Shown here: piece after piece, positions 1 through 7,862 of the stretch
Layout: every line of letters begins with the position of its first letter
How positions within the stretch are numbered: the stretch's first letter is position 1
Source: JAVEYA01 sp034003745
GTDB lineage: Bacteria > Bacillota > Peptococcia > DRI-13 > PHAD01
Assembly: GCA_034003745.1 (NCBI GenBank)
Contig: JAVEYA010000020.1
Span: forward strand, 1 to 30,750
DNA: 30,750 nt
Direction of reading: 5' to 3'
Position numbers and translations under genes: made by a program
The notes under the pieces: model-generated
Seen by the model: the letters and a program-made list of their open reading frames with translations, nothing else
Database searches by the model: none
What the model was told of the DNA's origin: nothing

Positions 1-306
1 TCTCAGTATAGTCTTTAAATAGTTGTTTAAATTCTTTATCGACGTTCTTAATAACTACGTCAATTATAGAGCTTCCATTCTCTCCAAACCTATCAAATAT
101 GGCACGGTAGTAAAATGAATATAAAAAGCGGCAAACTCAAACATTGCAAGTACCAGCGACTGTTCAGATACTTTTTCCTTGTCAACTAGCTCTGACCTAT
201 TATATATCAAATTAGCAGATTCTATTGAATAGAGATATATCTTATGAGCCAGCATCTCTTCGCATGTTTTACTAGGTTTTTGTTTAAGGAAATCAAATAG
301 TCCCAT
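1..306 (-). pseudogene. Frameshifted hypothetical gene, truncated by window edge
   Basis: The frame opens with ATG at 306 behind GAGGTG (about 8 nt spacing) and begins MGLFDFLKQKPSKTCEEM. It stops at 64 after 80 residues. A different minus-strand frame is open from about 124 to base 1 and reads like normal protein (SFYYRAIFDRFGENGSSII, then DVVIKNVDKEFKQLFKDYTE). The two join naturally if one base is missing around 110-124, giving a continuous FEFAAFYI-SFYYRAIFDRFG chain. The likely explanations are a one-base deletion in a real gene or a sequencing error. The gene continues beyond the window. I do not recognise the family. The region is A+T-rich compared with the core genes. Confidence 0.55.
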
Positions 307-394
307 AAATCAACACCTCACAACATCATTCTGGTTTATTTACCCATTTTGTTAATTCTATTTCTTAATTTACATTTCCTTCACAATACTTATA

Positions 395-410
395 TTTAAT
401 TTAAATTAAA
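395..410. repeat. 16-nt perfect A+T palindrome
   Basis: TTTAATTTAAATTAAA is a perfect palindrome in the 154-bp gap between the two left-hand hypothetical genes, about 90 bp upstream of the start at 306. It could be an operator or part of an upstream element for that gene. In A+T-rich DNA it could also be chance. I found no convincing promoter around it. Confidence 0.3.
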
Positions 411-460
411 GAACTGGGAGATAGCATCGAACCCAATACTACTGTAGATAATTCGGAAGC

Positions 461-1195
461 TTAATCTTCTGCAATATTTTTTAAACGCTTCAAAACGTTG
501 CGACTGAATTGCCGCAAAACAGCAGCGTTATTGTACGGAGCATTGCAAACAAATTTATCTGTCAGCTCTCCCGCAGCATTTTCGAAGTTCCAAAAAGCGT
601 TCCATTTCGTCTTTCCAGAATTGGACCTAAAGGTAACCTCAACAGCTTTATCAAAAACATCTGTGCTCACAACATCAGGAGTATCTTTGGCTGCATCCTT
701 TAGAATATCAGCAAACTGATCCCCACTAACACCTTTAACTTTATCACGCCAGTTCGGGAATTCGTTAATAATAGAGTCAGCTGACCACCCTTTGAGAAAT
801 TCATCAACAAGCATCAGCCCCTTTTCAAGTTCGTACTTAGCGCTTTTTAACATTCCCTCTGTAATCTTTCCTTCAGCAAGCGCACGTTCCAATTTGAGTT
901 TATCCGTCTTGGTCAACCAATTCTTGCTTTCTGTTTTAACCGTTTTGCCGACTTGGTGTATTACTTCGGTGCTTCGTTTTATAGGGATTTTCTTCGCGGT
1001 CTTAGCTAAATCGCTAATGGCATTACTTCGTGATTTACAAAACAAACCGATTGCTACGATTCCGGCTGCGGTAACACCGCCAATTACTATGTTTTTGACA
1101 AGGTTATCCCTTTTAGTTTTGCATTCTTCGCAGAGTTTTTCAGTGTAATCACCGGGTAACTCATTCCCACACTTTTGGCACACTTTCTTTTCCAT
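461..1195 (-). CDS. Zinc-ribbon membrane protein of unknown function
   Basis: This is a 244-residue protein. The frame can be opened at a TTG at 1201, but the ATG at 1195 lies 9 nt after AGAGGG while the TTG lies only 3 nt after it, so the ATG is preferred. Residues 6-25 carry a CxxC...CxxC zinc ribbon (CQKC and CEEC). A single hydrophobic segment follows at about residues 35-53 (NIVIGGVTAAGIVAIGLFC). The remaining ~190 residues are charged and mostly helical, with no motif I recognise. The layout suggests a membrane-anchored protein with a small zinc-binding head. It has no operon partner with a readable function, and its A+T-rich composition matches the left accessory stretch rather than the core. 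Confidence 0.7.
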   Translation of the reverse strand: MEKKVCQKCGNELPGDYTEKLCEECKTKRDNLVKNIVIGGVTAAGIVAIGLFCKSRSNAISDLAKTAKKIPIKRSTEVIHQVGKTVKTESKNWLTKTDKLKLERALAEGKITEGMLKSAKYELEKGLMLVDEFLKGWSADSIINEFPNWRDKVKGVSGDQFADILKDAAKDTPDVVSTDVFDKAVEVTFRSNSGKTKWNAFWNFENAAGELTDKFVCNAPYNNAAVLRQFSRNVLKRLKNIAED

Positions 1196-1261
1196 AAGCA
1201 ACTGCCCTCTTTGTATATAAATTTTCTGTTATAAACGAATACGCTTCATTGTTTAATGCCT

Positions 1262-1382
1262 ACATCCAATCCGACCACACAACCTTGGCAAAATCAAAGA
1301 ACATCTAAATCGACCACTCATCAAGCCCCAAAAACCTAAAACATCTATCCTGACTACTCGTCAAACACCGACATCTAAATCG
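1262..1382. repeat. Four degenerate direct repeats starting ACATC
   Basis: Related units begin at about 1262 (ACATCCAATCCGACCAC), 1301 (ACATCTAAATCGACCACTC), 1341 (ACATCTATCCTGACTACTC) and 1371 (ACATCTAAATCG). Spacing is 39, 40 and 30 bp. A shared core CGACCACTCATCAA / TGACTACTCGTCAA recurs in the middle units. Units are too divergent and the spacing too uneven for a CRISPR array. They may be a decayed tandem repeat or repeated protein-binding sites. Confidence 0.4.
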
Positions 1383-1465
1383 CTCTGTACGTTTCAAATT
1401 CTGCTCTTTGGACATATTCCCACGAAGCAATAATTTTCCACTTTTCATTCAATAGAATTATATCA

Positions 1466-1500
1466 CAAAAAAGCGAAGAGCCTTTATTTCAAGGCTCTTC
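1466..1500 (-). terminator. Intrinsic terminator after rlmD-type gene
   Basis: A perfect 10-bp stem (GAAGAGCCTT / AAGGCTCTTC, 1475-1500) has a 6-nt loop. On the minus strand it is followed by GC and six Ts (1467-1472). It lies 8 bp beyond the stop codon of the methyltransferase gene. Confidence 0.9.
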
Positions 1501-1507
1501 TACACTC

Positions 1508-2863
1508 CTACTTCTCTACCCTAGACATCAATGTTACCGTCTCAACGTGCGCCGTCTGCGGGAACATATCCACCAGCTGTACCTCGCTCACGCTATAACC
1601 GCCGTCTGCCAGGATGCGCATATCCCGGGCCAGGGTGGCGGGATTGCAGGAGACATAGACGACACGCTTGGGCCGCACGGCAAGGATGCTCTCCAGCAGG
1701 GTCCGGCCACAGCCTGCGCGTGGCGGGTCGACTACAACGACGTCAGCCTGCAGCCCCTGCTTGACTAGATCCGGCATAGTTTTTTCGGCTTCACCCAGGA
1801 TGAACCGGGCATTCGTGATTCCGTTACGCTTGGCGTTTTCCCGGGCATCCGCCACGGCTTCCGGAATTATTTCTATGCCGATAACCTTTTTCGCTGCCTG
1901 AGCCAGGAACAAGCTAATGCTGCCGATACCGCAATAGGCGTCGATGACCGTTTCTTTTCCGCTCAGTCCGGCGTAACGCACGGCCAGGTCATAAAGCACC
2001 TCGGCCTGCGGATTGTTTATCTGAAAAAAGGATTGGGCGGAAATTTTATAGCTGAAGGGTCCGAGTCGGTCTTCCAGCCAATCTCTACCGACAATTATCT
2101 TGGTATTCCGACCCATTATCGGGCCGGAATCTTTTTCCTTATAATTTATACATACGCCAACAACACCGGCAAATTTATGACATATTTCCCGGGCAATAGC
2201 TTCCTTTTCGGCAGAGAACTCGCCTTTGCTGATAAATGTGACCAGAATCTCCCCGTTCGCCCTGCTTTCACGCAGCATGATCCAGCACAGGCCGCAGCCA
2301 TCCCAGCCATATACTTTAACAGGGTGGCGGTTCAACAATTCTTCCAAAAATGCCGAAAGCTTGGTGATTCCCGCCCCAAACAAGTGGCGGCAGGGATAAG
2401 GATTGATCTGATGCGATTCCTCCGCATAGAAGCCCAGCACAATCCTGCCCTCGCAGAGACCCACCTGGAAATGTCCCTTGTTGCGGTACTCCCAGGGCTG
2501 TTCCATGCCTAAAACCGGATGCACCTGAATATCCTTTAGACCGCCGATGCGTAAAAGAGCGTCACGGACCAGATTTTCCTTGATTTTGAGCTGTTCAGCA
2601 TAAGTCACATGCTGGAGCTTGCAACCGCCGCAGGAGGCATAACAGCCGCAGACAGGTTCGCTCCTGTCCGGATGGGGGCTGATAACTTCCAGCAGGCGGC
2701 CCTTTAAGACGCCTTTCTTCCCGCCGGTAACCGCCGCGAGGACTTCTTCTCCCAGCAAAGCGCCGGGAATAAAGACGACCTGCCCGTTCACACGGCCCAC
2801 CCCGTCCCCATCATGGGTGTAGCCTGTTATTACCGTTTTGGTGATGATCGGTTCCTTTATCAC
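1508..2863 (-). CDS. rlmD: 23S rRNA (uracil-5-)-methyltransferase, RlmD/RlmCD type
   Basis: This 451-residue protein has the full RumA/TrmA-family layout. An N-terminal TRAM-like RNA-binding domain covers about residues 5-62. Cysteines for a 4Fe-4S cluster are C72, C78, C81 and C158. The SAM-binding motif is DAYCGIGSISLFLA, followed by VVVDPPRAGCG and the catalytic-cysteine motif SCNPATLARD. The family uses SAM to make 5-methyluridine in 23S rRNA. Firmicute RlmCD modifies two sites, and sequence alone does not say which apply here. The start is GTG at 2863 with AAGGAG 11 nt upstream. In Bacillus the equivalent gene also lies downstream of gatCAB. A terminator lies between it and the upstream gene, so it probably has its own promoter, though I could not see a clear one. 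Confidence 0.92.
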   Translation of the reverse strand: MIKEPIITKTVITGYTHDGDGVGRVNGQVVFIPGALLGEEVLAAVTGGKKGVLKGRLLEVISPHPDRSEPVCGCYASCGGCKLQHVTYAEQLKIKENLVRDALLRIGGLKDIQVHPVLGMEQPWEYRNKGHFQVGLCEGRIVLGFYAEESHQINPYPCRHLFGAGITKLSAFLEELLNRHPVKVYGWDGCGLCWIMLRESRANGEILVTFISKGEFSAEKEAIAREICHKFAGVVGVCINYKEKDSGPIMGRNTKIIVGRDWLEDRLGPFSYKISAQSFFQINNPQAEVLYDLAVRYAGLSGKETVIDAYCGIGSISLFLAQAAKKVIGIEIIPEAVADARENAKRNGITNARFILGEAEKTMPDLVKQGLQADVVVVDPPRAGCGRTLLESILAVRPKRVVYVSCNPATLARDMRILADGGYSVSEVQLVDMFPQTAHVETVTLMSRVEK

Positions 2864-2910
2864 TGCTGCCTGTACTCCTTAATTTCTAGTTCTTTACTTC
2901 ATCTTAGCAT

Positions 2911-2937
2911 AAAAATACCGGCCGTCCGGCCAGTATT
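2911..2937 (-). terminator. Intrinsic terminator after barrel-less amidohydrolase gene
   Basis: On the minus strand a 10-bp stem (AATACTGGCC / GGCCGGTATT, one G-T pair) with a GGAC loop runs into a TTTTTA tail. It lies 9 bp past the stop at 2947 and closes the gatCAB-side transcript. Confidence 0.8.
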
Positions 2938-2946
2938 CCTGAAGTT

Positions 2947-3690
2947 CTATAGCGAAATAAATTTGCCGTCCTGCATAATAAAGACCGGCTCCGGAAAAGA
3001 ACCCCGGCTAAAAAGCTCCAGAAGTATCCCTTCGGAAAATTTTTCGGTTTCGAATATATAAAAGTCTGCCCGGGAGCCCGTGACAACCGTACCTCTTCCC
3101 GTTAAATTCTGAAATTCCGCCCGGTAGCCGGTTAGGCGCGCCAGCATTTCCTTGACGCTCATTTCTTCTTTGCGTTTGAGTGCGATAATCCGCGCCTGGG
3201 CTTTGCTGTTTTCATTTTTCAGGCTGTTGTGCAATTCGTCAGGGGTACATCCCGCAGCATGGGCCGCTTCCGCCAGATTCAGCCCGGCATAGGCGCCTTC
3301 CTGCAGGAAAACTTCCTCCGCCAAATAGCGGGGGTAAGCATCGGCCAGCCGGCAGGCTACCGCTTCGCCCGACTCGATTTTCAGCGGCGCGGGAATGACG
3401 GTAAGGCCGCCGGCGTCAAAAACACTGGATTCCTTGGGGTTGACATAGCCCACCCCCACAATCTCTCCTTTGCGAATAGCAATATCGGCGCGGAAAGATT
3501 CCCTTTCCCCGGTGCCGTCCAGGACCAGCGCATGTTTTAAGACGAGATCGTAAGGTTCTTTGGCTGTAAATAGATAATCATAGCCTCGTATTTTCAAGCC
3601 ATGGAGGATGTTGAAAACAATCAGATAAGTGCTTATCCCTACAAAGGCTATAATAAATACGCCCAGCAGCAATCGTTTCAGCATACCCAT
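2947..3690 (-). CDS. Membrane-anchored amidohydrolase-like protein without catalytic barrel
   Basis: This protein has 247 residues from the ATG at 3690, which has AGAGG 8 nt upstream. A longer frame from 3774 would run into the upstream gene and has no better RBS. A signal anchor lies at about residues 4-27. Next comes a stretch like the N-terminal beta-sandwich of D-aminoacylase/dihydroorotase-type amidohydrolases (YDLVLKHALVLDGTG, then FRADIAIRKGEIVGVG and DAGGLTVIPAP). The C-terminal part resembles the end of the same enzymes (LTGRGTVVTGSRADFYIFE). The usual PGFIDxHxH metal site is replaced by VIPAPLKIE, and the ~300-residue TIM barrel is missing. In its place are ~90 residues containing a helix-like LNLAEAAHAAGCTPDELH segment. 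Catalysis as an amidohydrolase is therefore unlikely. The role is unknown. It lies 26 bp downstream of the CPBP protease gene, so the two are probably co-transcribed. Confidence 0.65.
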   Translation of the reverse strand: MGMLKRLLLGVFIIAFVGISTYLIVFNILHGLKIRGYDYLFTAKEPYDLVLKHALVLDGTGERESFRADIAIRKGEIVGVGYVNPKESSVFDAGGLTVIPAPLKIESGEAVACRLADAYPRYLAEEVFLQEGAYAGLNLAEAAHAAGCTPDELHNSLKNENSKAQARIIALKRKEEMSVKEMLARLTGYRAEFQNLTGRGTVVTGSRADFYIFETEKFSEGILLELFSRGSFPEPVFIMQDGKFISL

Positions 3691-3716
3691 ATTCTCATCC
3701 TCTTCCCTTCCCGTAC

Positions 3717-4526
3717 TTAAGCCGCCGTCAGCGCAGCAGACAAAAAGACCACGCTGATCATCAGCGCGTTCCATACTGCGTGGGCCATGATGGCAGGATA
3801 CAGCGACCCGGTTCTTTCATACAGCAAAGTCAGCCATACGCCGCCCAATGTAATGGGAATAAACCGCAGCAAATCAAAGTGGAGCAAGCCGAAAAAAGCG
3901 CCGGCTAAAATGATTGCCGCAATCCGGCCGAAGCGCTTGCGCAGCGCCGGATATAAGAATCCGCGAAAATACATCTCCTCGCTGATAGGAGCCAAGAGCG
4001 AAACCACGCAGGTAACCAGGAACATCTGTTGCCAGGTGGCGGCCGCGCTGAAAACTTCCGCAGACTGCTGGGGCTTTACTTCAAAAGGATAAACCGTAAT
4101 CAGGAGCATGGATAAGAGCGTCACGCCGACAAACAACAGCAGGCCCTGTTTGAAGCCCAGCCAGGCCCAGCCGGGGTAGCTTTCCCTCTGCAGGCCCAGT
4201 TCGCGCCAGGGCAGCCGGTATTTGAGCTTTAACCACAGGGCAATCAGGCCCAGAATCAAAAGGGCCTGCAGCAAAGACTCCAGAAAGATTGCCCCGAACA
4301 AGGGATTATCCGGACTAAACTGCCTGCTGAGTTTCTGGTAAAGAGCCAGATTCTGCAGAGGAATGAACGTTCTAATTCCGAAAGTTAAAACAATCACGCT
4401 GAGCGCCTCCAGGACACCCCAAGCCGGTTTGCCGGGGGGGCGGCGCTCCTCATCAGTCAGTTGCTCTGCAAACAGTTTATCCGGCTGCTCACCCGCCGGC
4501 TGTTCATCCATACGCTGTTCGTCCAT
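3717..4526 (-). CDS. CPBP family intramembrane metalloprotease
   Basis: This 269-residue, strongly hydrophobic protein has several membrane segments (about residues 38-56, 76-100, 122-146, 166-182, 201-219, 222-236 and 246-268). It carries the CPBP/Abi (CAAX protease and bacteriocin-processing) motifs: EExxxR as E183-E184-R188, FxxxH ending at H216, and HxxxN as H249-N253. Family members are glutamate-type intramembrane proteases, in bacteria linked to bacteriocin immunity or membrane protein processing. No substrate is evident here. The first ~35 residues are charged and probably cytoplasmic. The start at 4526 has AAGGAG 6 nt upstream, and the gene begins 16 bp after gatB. In Bacillus the corresponding position holds dagK. 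Confidence 0.88.
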   Translation of the reverse strand: MDEQRMDEQPAGEQPDKLFAEQLTDEERRPPGKPAWGVLEALSVIVLTFGIRTFIPLQNLALYQKLSRQFSPDNPLFGAIFLESLLQALLILGLIALWLKLKYRLPWRELGLQRESYPGWAWLGFKQGLLLFVGVTLLSMLLITVYPFEVKPQQSAEVFSAAATWQQMFLVTCVVSLLAPISEEMYFRGFLYPALRKRFGRIAAIILAGAFFGLLHFDLLRFIPITLGGVWLTLLYERTGSLYPAIMAHAVWNALMISVVFLSAALTAA

Positions 4527-4542
4527 TCCTTACTCCTTAAGT

Positions 4543-5988
4543 CTACTGCAGTTGTTCCAGCAAAAGCTTATTCACCAGCGCAGGATTCGCCTGCCCCCGG
4601 GTCTCCTTCATCACCTGGCCGACTAAAAAGCCGCTGGCCTTTTCTTTACCGGCTTTGTAATCCTCCACTGAGCGGGGATTGGCCGCGATAACTTTCGCTA
4701 CAGCCTCTTTTAAGGCGCCTTCGTCGGAAATCTGCACCAGGCCTTTTTCCCGGACGATTTCCGCCGGATCCCTACCGGTGGCGAACATTTCCTCGAATAC
4801 TGTTTTGGCTATCTTGCCGCTGATCGTTCCGGCATCCTGCAGCCTCAACAAAGCGGCAAGCTGCTCCGGCTTCACTTTATTTTGGTTTATCTCCAGGTTA
4901 TTGGCATTGAGCAGTCTTAACAGTTCGCCCATCAGCCAGTTGGCGATGGTTTTGGGCTCGTTATAGAGCTGCAGGGCTTCATCAAAATAATCGGCCAGCG
5001 CCCGGCTTGCGGTAATAACGCCCGCGTCGTACTCCGGGAGCCCCAGCTGATTAACCAGCCGCTTGCGCCGCGCATCGGGCAGTTCCGGCAGATTCACTTT
5101 CAATTCATTGACCCAGGCCGGGTCCACCACAAGGGGAACAAGGTCCGGCTCCGGCAGATAACGGTAATCATGGGCCTCCTCCTTCGTGCGTAAGGAGACG
5201 GTAATTCCTTTATTCTCGTCCCAGGAACGGGTTTCCTGCATAATCCGGCCTCCTGCAGAAAGCACTTCCGCCTGTCTTTTTTCCTCAAATTCGATGGCCC
5301 GCTGCAAAGAGCGGAAGGAATTCATGTTCTTGATTTCCGTTTTGACGCCCAGTTCCTTTCTCCCTACAGGACGCAGCGAGATATTGGCGTCGCAGCGCAA
5401 GCTGCCCTGTTCCATTTTCACGTCGGAGACATCAATATATTCTAAGATTGCTTTTACCTTCTCTATATAGGCCCGGGCTTCTTTGGCCGAACGCATGTCC
5501 GGCTCGGAGACGATCTCGATCAGGGGCACGCCTGTTCGGTTCAAGTCCACCAACGAATAGTCGGAAGAGGTGATGGTGGCGCCGCCATGCAGAAGTTTGC
5601 CGGCGTCTTCTTCCATATGGATCCGGGTGATGCCGATGGTTTTGGCGACGCCGTCCGCGTCGATTTCCACCGCGCCGCCCTTGCAGATGGGCAGATCATA
5701 TTGGGAAACCTGATAGTTCTTAGGCAAGTCGGGATAATAGTAATTCTTGCGATCGAATTTGGAAAAAGAAGCGATCTCGCAGTTCAAGGCCAATCCCGCC
5801 TTGACGGCGTATTCCAGCACGCGCTTATTAAAGACAGGCAGTACGCCGGGCAGCCCCAAACAGACCGGGCAGACCTTGGTATTGGCCTCTCCCCCGAATT
5901 CGTTGGGGCAGGAACAAAATATCTTCGTGGCCGTCTTCAGTTCCACATGGATCTCCAGGCCGATCACCATTTCATATTGGACGCTCAT
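4543..5988 (-). CDS. gatB: Asp-tRNA(Asn)/Glu-tRNA(Gln) amidotransferase subunit B
   Basis: GatB is the tRNA-binding kinase subunit of GatCAB. It phosphorylates Glu on misacylated tRNA(Gln), or Asp on tRNA(Asn), before amidation. The 481 residues match family length. The opening is MSVQYEMVIGLEIHVEL, and the zinc site is C25/C27/C40/C43. The catalytic cradle contains LVDLNRTGVPLIEIVSEPD and YRYLPEPDLVPL. The C-terminal third is the helical YqeY-like tail domain that binds tRNA. The gene overlaps gatA by 4 bp (ATGA) and has AGGAGG 6 nt before the ATG, so translation is coupled. Confidence 0.97.
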   Translation of the reverse strand: MSVQYEMVIGLEIHVELKTATKIFCSCPNEFGGEANTKVCPVCLGLPGVLPVFNKRVLEYAVKAGLALNCEIASFSKFDRKNYYYPDLPKNYQVSQYDLPICKGGAVEIDADGVAKTIGITRIHMEEDAGKLLHGGATITSSDYSLVDLNRTGVPLIEIVSEPDMRSAKEARAYIEKVKAILEYIDVSDVKMEQGSLRCDANISLRPVGRKELGVKTEIKNMNSFRSLQRAIEFEEKRQAEVLSAGGRIMQETRSWDENKGITVSLRTKEEAHDYRYLPEPDLVPLVVDPAWVNELKVNLPELPDARRKRLVNQLGLPEYDAGVITASRALADYFDEALQLYNEPKTIANWLMGELLRLLNANNLEINQNKVKPEQLAALLRLQDAGTISGKIAKTVFEEMFATGRDPAEIVREKGLVQISDEGALKEAVAKVIAANPRSVEDYKAGKEKASGFLVGQVMKETRGQANPALVNKLLLEQLQ

Positions 5989-7451
5989 AACAAGCCTCCT
6001 TCTACAGGCGCTATCCTGGTCAGAACGGTATTCTGTTCCAAGGTATAGCCCGCCCGGATTAAAGCGCCTTCGGCAAAAGTGGGGCCGATCAGCTGCACGC
6101 CGACAGGGCGGTTTTCCACCGTCCCGAAGGGGATGGAGAGGGCGGGCAGACCTGCCAGATTGATGGGGATCGTGCAGACATCCGATAAATACATGGTCAG
6201 CGGATCATCCACTTTTTCACCATAATTGAAGGCCACGGTGGGCGAAGTGGGCGTCAAGAGTAAGTCGTATTTCTCAAAGACCTTATCAAAATCCTGCTTG
6301 ACCAGGGTCCGTACTTTCAGAGCCTTTAGATAATAGGCATCATAGTAACCGGAACTTAAGGCATAGGTGCCCAGCATGATACGACGCTTGACTTCATTGC
6401 CGAAGCCTATACTCCGCGTCTGACAGTACATCGAAACCATATCGTCGGCTCCCACTCTCAATCCGTATTGGACCCCGTCATAGCGGGCCAGATTGGAGCT
6501 CGCTTCCGCCGGGGCGATAATATAGTAGGCCGGCAGGGCGTATTGGGTATGGGGCAAAGAGACTTCTTCGCAGCGAGCCCCCAGTTCTTCAAACTTGGCC
6601 GCGGCTTGCCGCACCAATGCGGCTACCCGGGGATCCATCCCCGCGGCGAAGTATTCTTGGGGCAACCCTATTTTCATGCCCTTGACGTCCGCGGTCAGGA
6701 AGCCGGTATAATCCGGCGCAGCCTGCGGCGCGGAAGTCGAGTCCAGCGCATCATATCCGGCGATAGCGTTTAAGACGAGAGCGCAGTCCGTCATATCCCG
6801 GGTCATCGGCCCGATCTGATCAAGGGAAGAAGCGTAAGCAACCAAACCGTAGCGGGACACACAGCCATAAGTGGGCTTCAGGCCCACTACGCCGCAAAAG
6901 GCAGCAGGCAAGCGAATGGACCCTCCCGTATCGGAACCCAGGGTAAAGGCCGCCTCCTGTGCCGCTACTGCGGCGGCAGCGCCGCCGCTGGAACCTCCCG
7001 GCACCGCTGTGAGGTCGTGGGGGTTCCTGGTAGGAAAGAAGGCGGAGTTTTCGGTGGATGAACCCATGGCGAATTCGTCCATGTTGCATTTGCCTAAAAG
7101 AACAGTTCCGGCCTGCTTTAGTTTAGCGGCCACCGTAGCATCATAAGGCGGAATAAAATTTTCCAGCATCTTCGAAGAGCAGGTTGTTTTAATTCCGTGG
7201 GTGCACATATTGTCTTTCAAAGCGGCGGGTATGCCGCTCAAAGGGGAAAGCTTTTCACCCCGCGCTCTTTTTATATCCGACTCTTCCGCCTGGGTCAGGG
7301 CCTGCTCGGCAGTTACGGTGACATAGGCTTTGACTTTATCTTCTACAGTGCCGATTCTCTCCAGGTAAGCGGCGGTGATTTCACGGCTGGTGACCTCGCC
7401 TTTATGTAATAAAGCGCTCAGTTCATGCACAGTTAAAGCTGTTAACGACAA
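5985..7451 (-). CDS. gatA: Asp-tRNA(Asn)/Glu-tRNA(Gln) amidotransferase subunit A
   Basis: GatA is the glutaminase subunit of GatCAB and supplies ammonia to GatB. The 488 residues carry the amidase signature. The Ser-cisSer-Lys triad is visible as K79 (ALKDN), S154 (PGGSSGG) and S178 (TGGSIR), the same numbering as the well-studied staphylococcal enzyme as I recall it. The start is TTG at 7451, supported by GAGGAGG with 7 nt spacing. It lies 67 bp downstream of gatC and overlaps gatB by 4 bp. The complex is essential in bacteria lacking GlnRS and/or AsnRS, as most Firmicutes lack GlnRS. Confidence 0.97.
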   Translation of the reverse strand: MSLTALTVHELSALLHKGEVTSREITAAYLERIGTVEDKVKAYVTVTAEQALTQAEESDIKRARGEKLSPLSGIPAALKDNMCTHGIKTTCSSKMLENFIPPYDATVAAKLKQAGTVLLGKCNMDEFAMGSSTENSAFFPTRNPHDLTAVPGGSSGGAAAAVAAQEAAFTLGSDTGGSIRLPAAFCGVVGLKPTYGCVSRYGLVAYASSLDQIGPMTRDMTDCALVLNAIAGYDALDSTSAPQAAPDYTGFLTADVKGMKIGLPQEYFAAGMDPRVAALVRQAAAKFEELGARCEEVSLPHTQYALPAYYIIAPAEASSNLARYDGVQYGLRVGADDMVSMYCQTRSIGFGNEVKRRIMLGTYALSSGYYDAYYLKALKVRTLVKQDFDKVFEKYDLLLTPTSPTVAFNYGEKVDDPLTMYLSDVCTIPINLAGLPALSIPFGTVENRPVGVQLIGPTFAEGALIRAGYTLEQNTVLTRIAPVEGGLL

Positions 7452-7518
7452 GGGGTCTCCTCCTCACTAGATGAACATTAATCCATTCGCCAGATTACTG
7501 TCTTAAAAATAACAATTT

Positions 7519-7803
7519 TTAAACGATACGCGGTACTTTAAAGCAGCCGTCCTCCGCTTTGGGGGCGTTGGCCAAAGCCAAATCCCGGGGAAGCGACTCT
7601 TTAATGGTATCCTCGCGGAAGACATTCCTAAGCGGCAGTACATGCGCGGTGGGCTCTACACCGGTAGTATCGACCTGATTTAAGAGCTCCATATAGCCAA
7701 GAATATCATTGAGGGTCCGGGTGTAATTCTCTTTTTCTTCATCGGAAAGGAACAGCCGTCCCAGCAGAGCGACATGTTCCACATCTTTTTGGCTTATTTT
7801 CAT
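7519..7803 (-). CDS. gatC: Asp-tRNA(Asn)/Glu-tRNA(Gln) amidotransferase subunit C
   Basis: GatC is the small subunit that wraps around the GatA-GatB interface and stabilises it. It is 94 residues, normal for the family. Characteristic stretches are VEHVALLGRLFLSDEE, LNDILGYMELLNQVDT, GVEPTAHVLPLRNVFRED and the C-terminal APKAEDGCFKVPRIV. The ATG at 7803 has AGAGGGG about 9 nt upstream. It follows ligA after 59 bp with no terminator visible, so it is probably read from the pcrA-ligA transcript. Confidence 0.96.
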   Translation of the reverse strand: MKISQKDVEHVALLGRLFLSDEEKENYTRTLNDILGYMELLNQVDTTGVEPTAHVLPLRNVFREDTIKESLPRDLALANAPKAEDGCFKVPRIV

Positions 7804-7862
7804 CTTGCTTCACCCCTCTTTTTTGTCTGTGCCGAATGCTTGGTCTCATGTCTTATATCATA

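Larger units (their letters stand above)
1196..1507. other. Non-coding gap with degenerate repeats and a terminator
   Basis: This 312-bp stretch has no credible gene. It holds the RBS of the zinc-ribbon gene (AGAGGG), a cluster of degenerate direct repeats at about 1262-1382, and the minus-strand terminator of the rRNA methyltransferase gene. It also marks the change from A+T-rich DNA on the left to the higher-G+C core on the right. I could not find a convincing -35/-10 pair. Confidence 0.6.

Noticed and set aside
1262..1382. Possible CRISPR-like array
   Set aside because: Units are degenerate, spacing is uneven (39, 40, 30 bp), repeats and spacers are not distinct, and no cas genes are present.
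2033..2512. Plus-strand open frame of 159 codons inside the rlmD-type gene
   Set aside because: It is antisense to a clearly conserved protein and lacks family features. The same holds for long plus-strand frames within gatB, hisA, aroA and aroF.
3691..3774. Longer N-terminus for the amidohydrolase-like protein
   Set aside because: The extension overlaps the CPBP gene, is unlike a signal region, and lacks an RBS. The ATG at 3690 is placed right before the membrane anchor.
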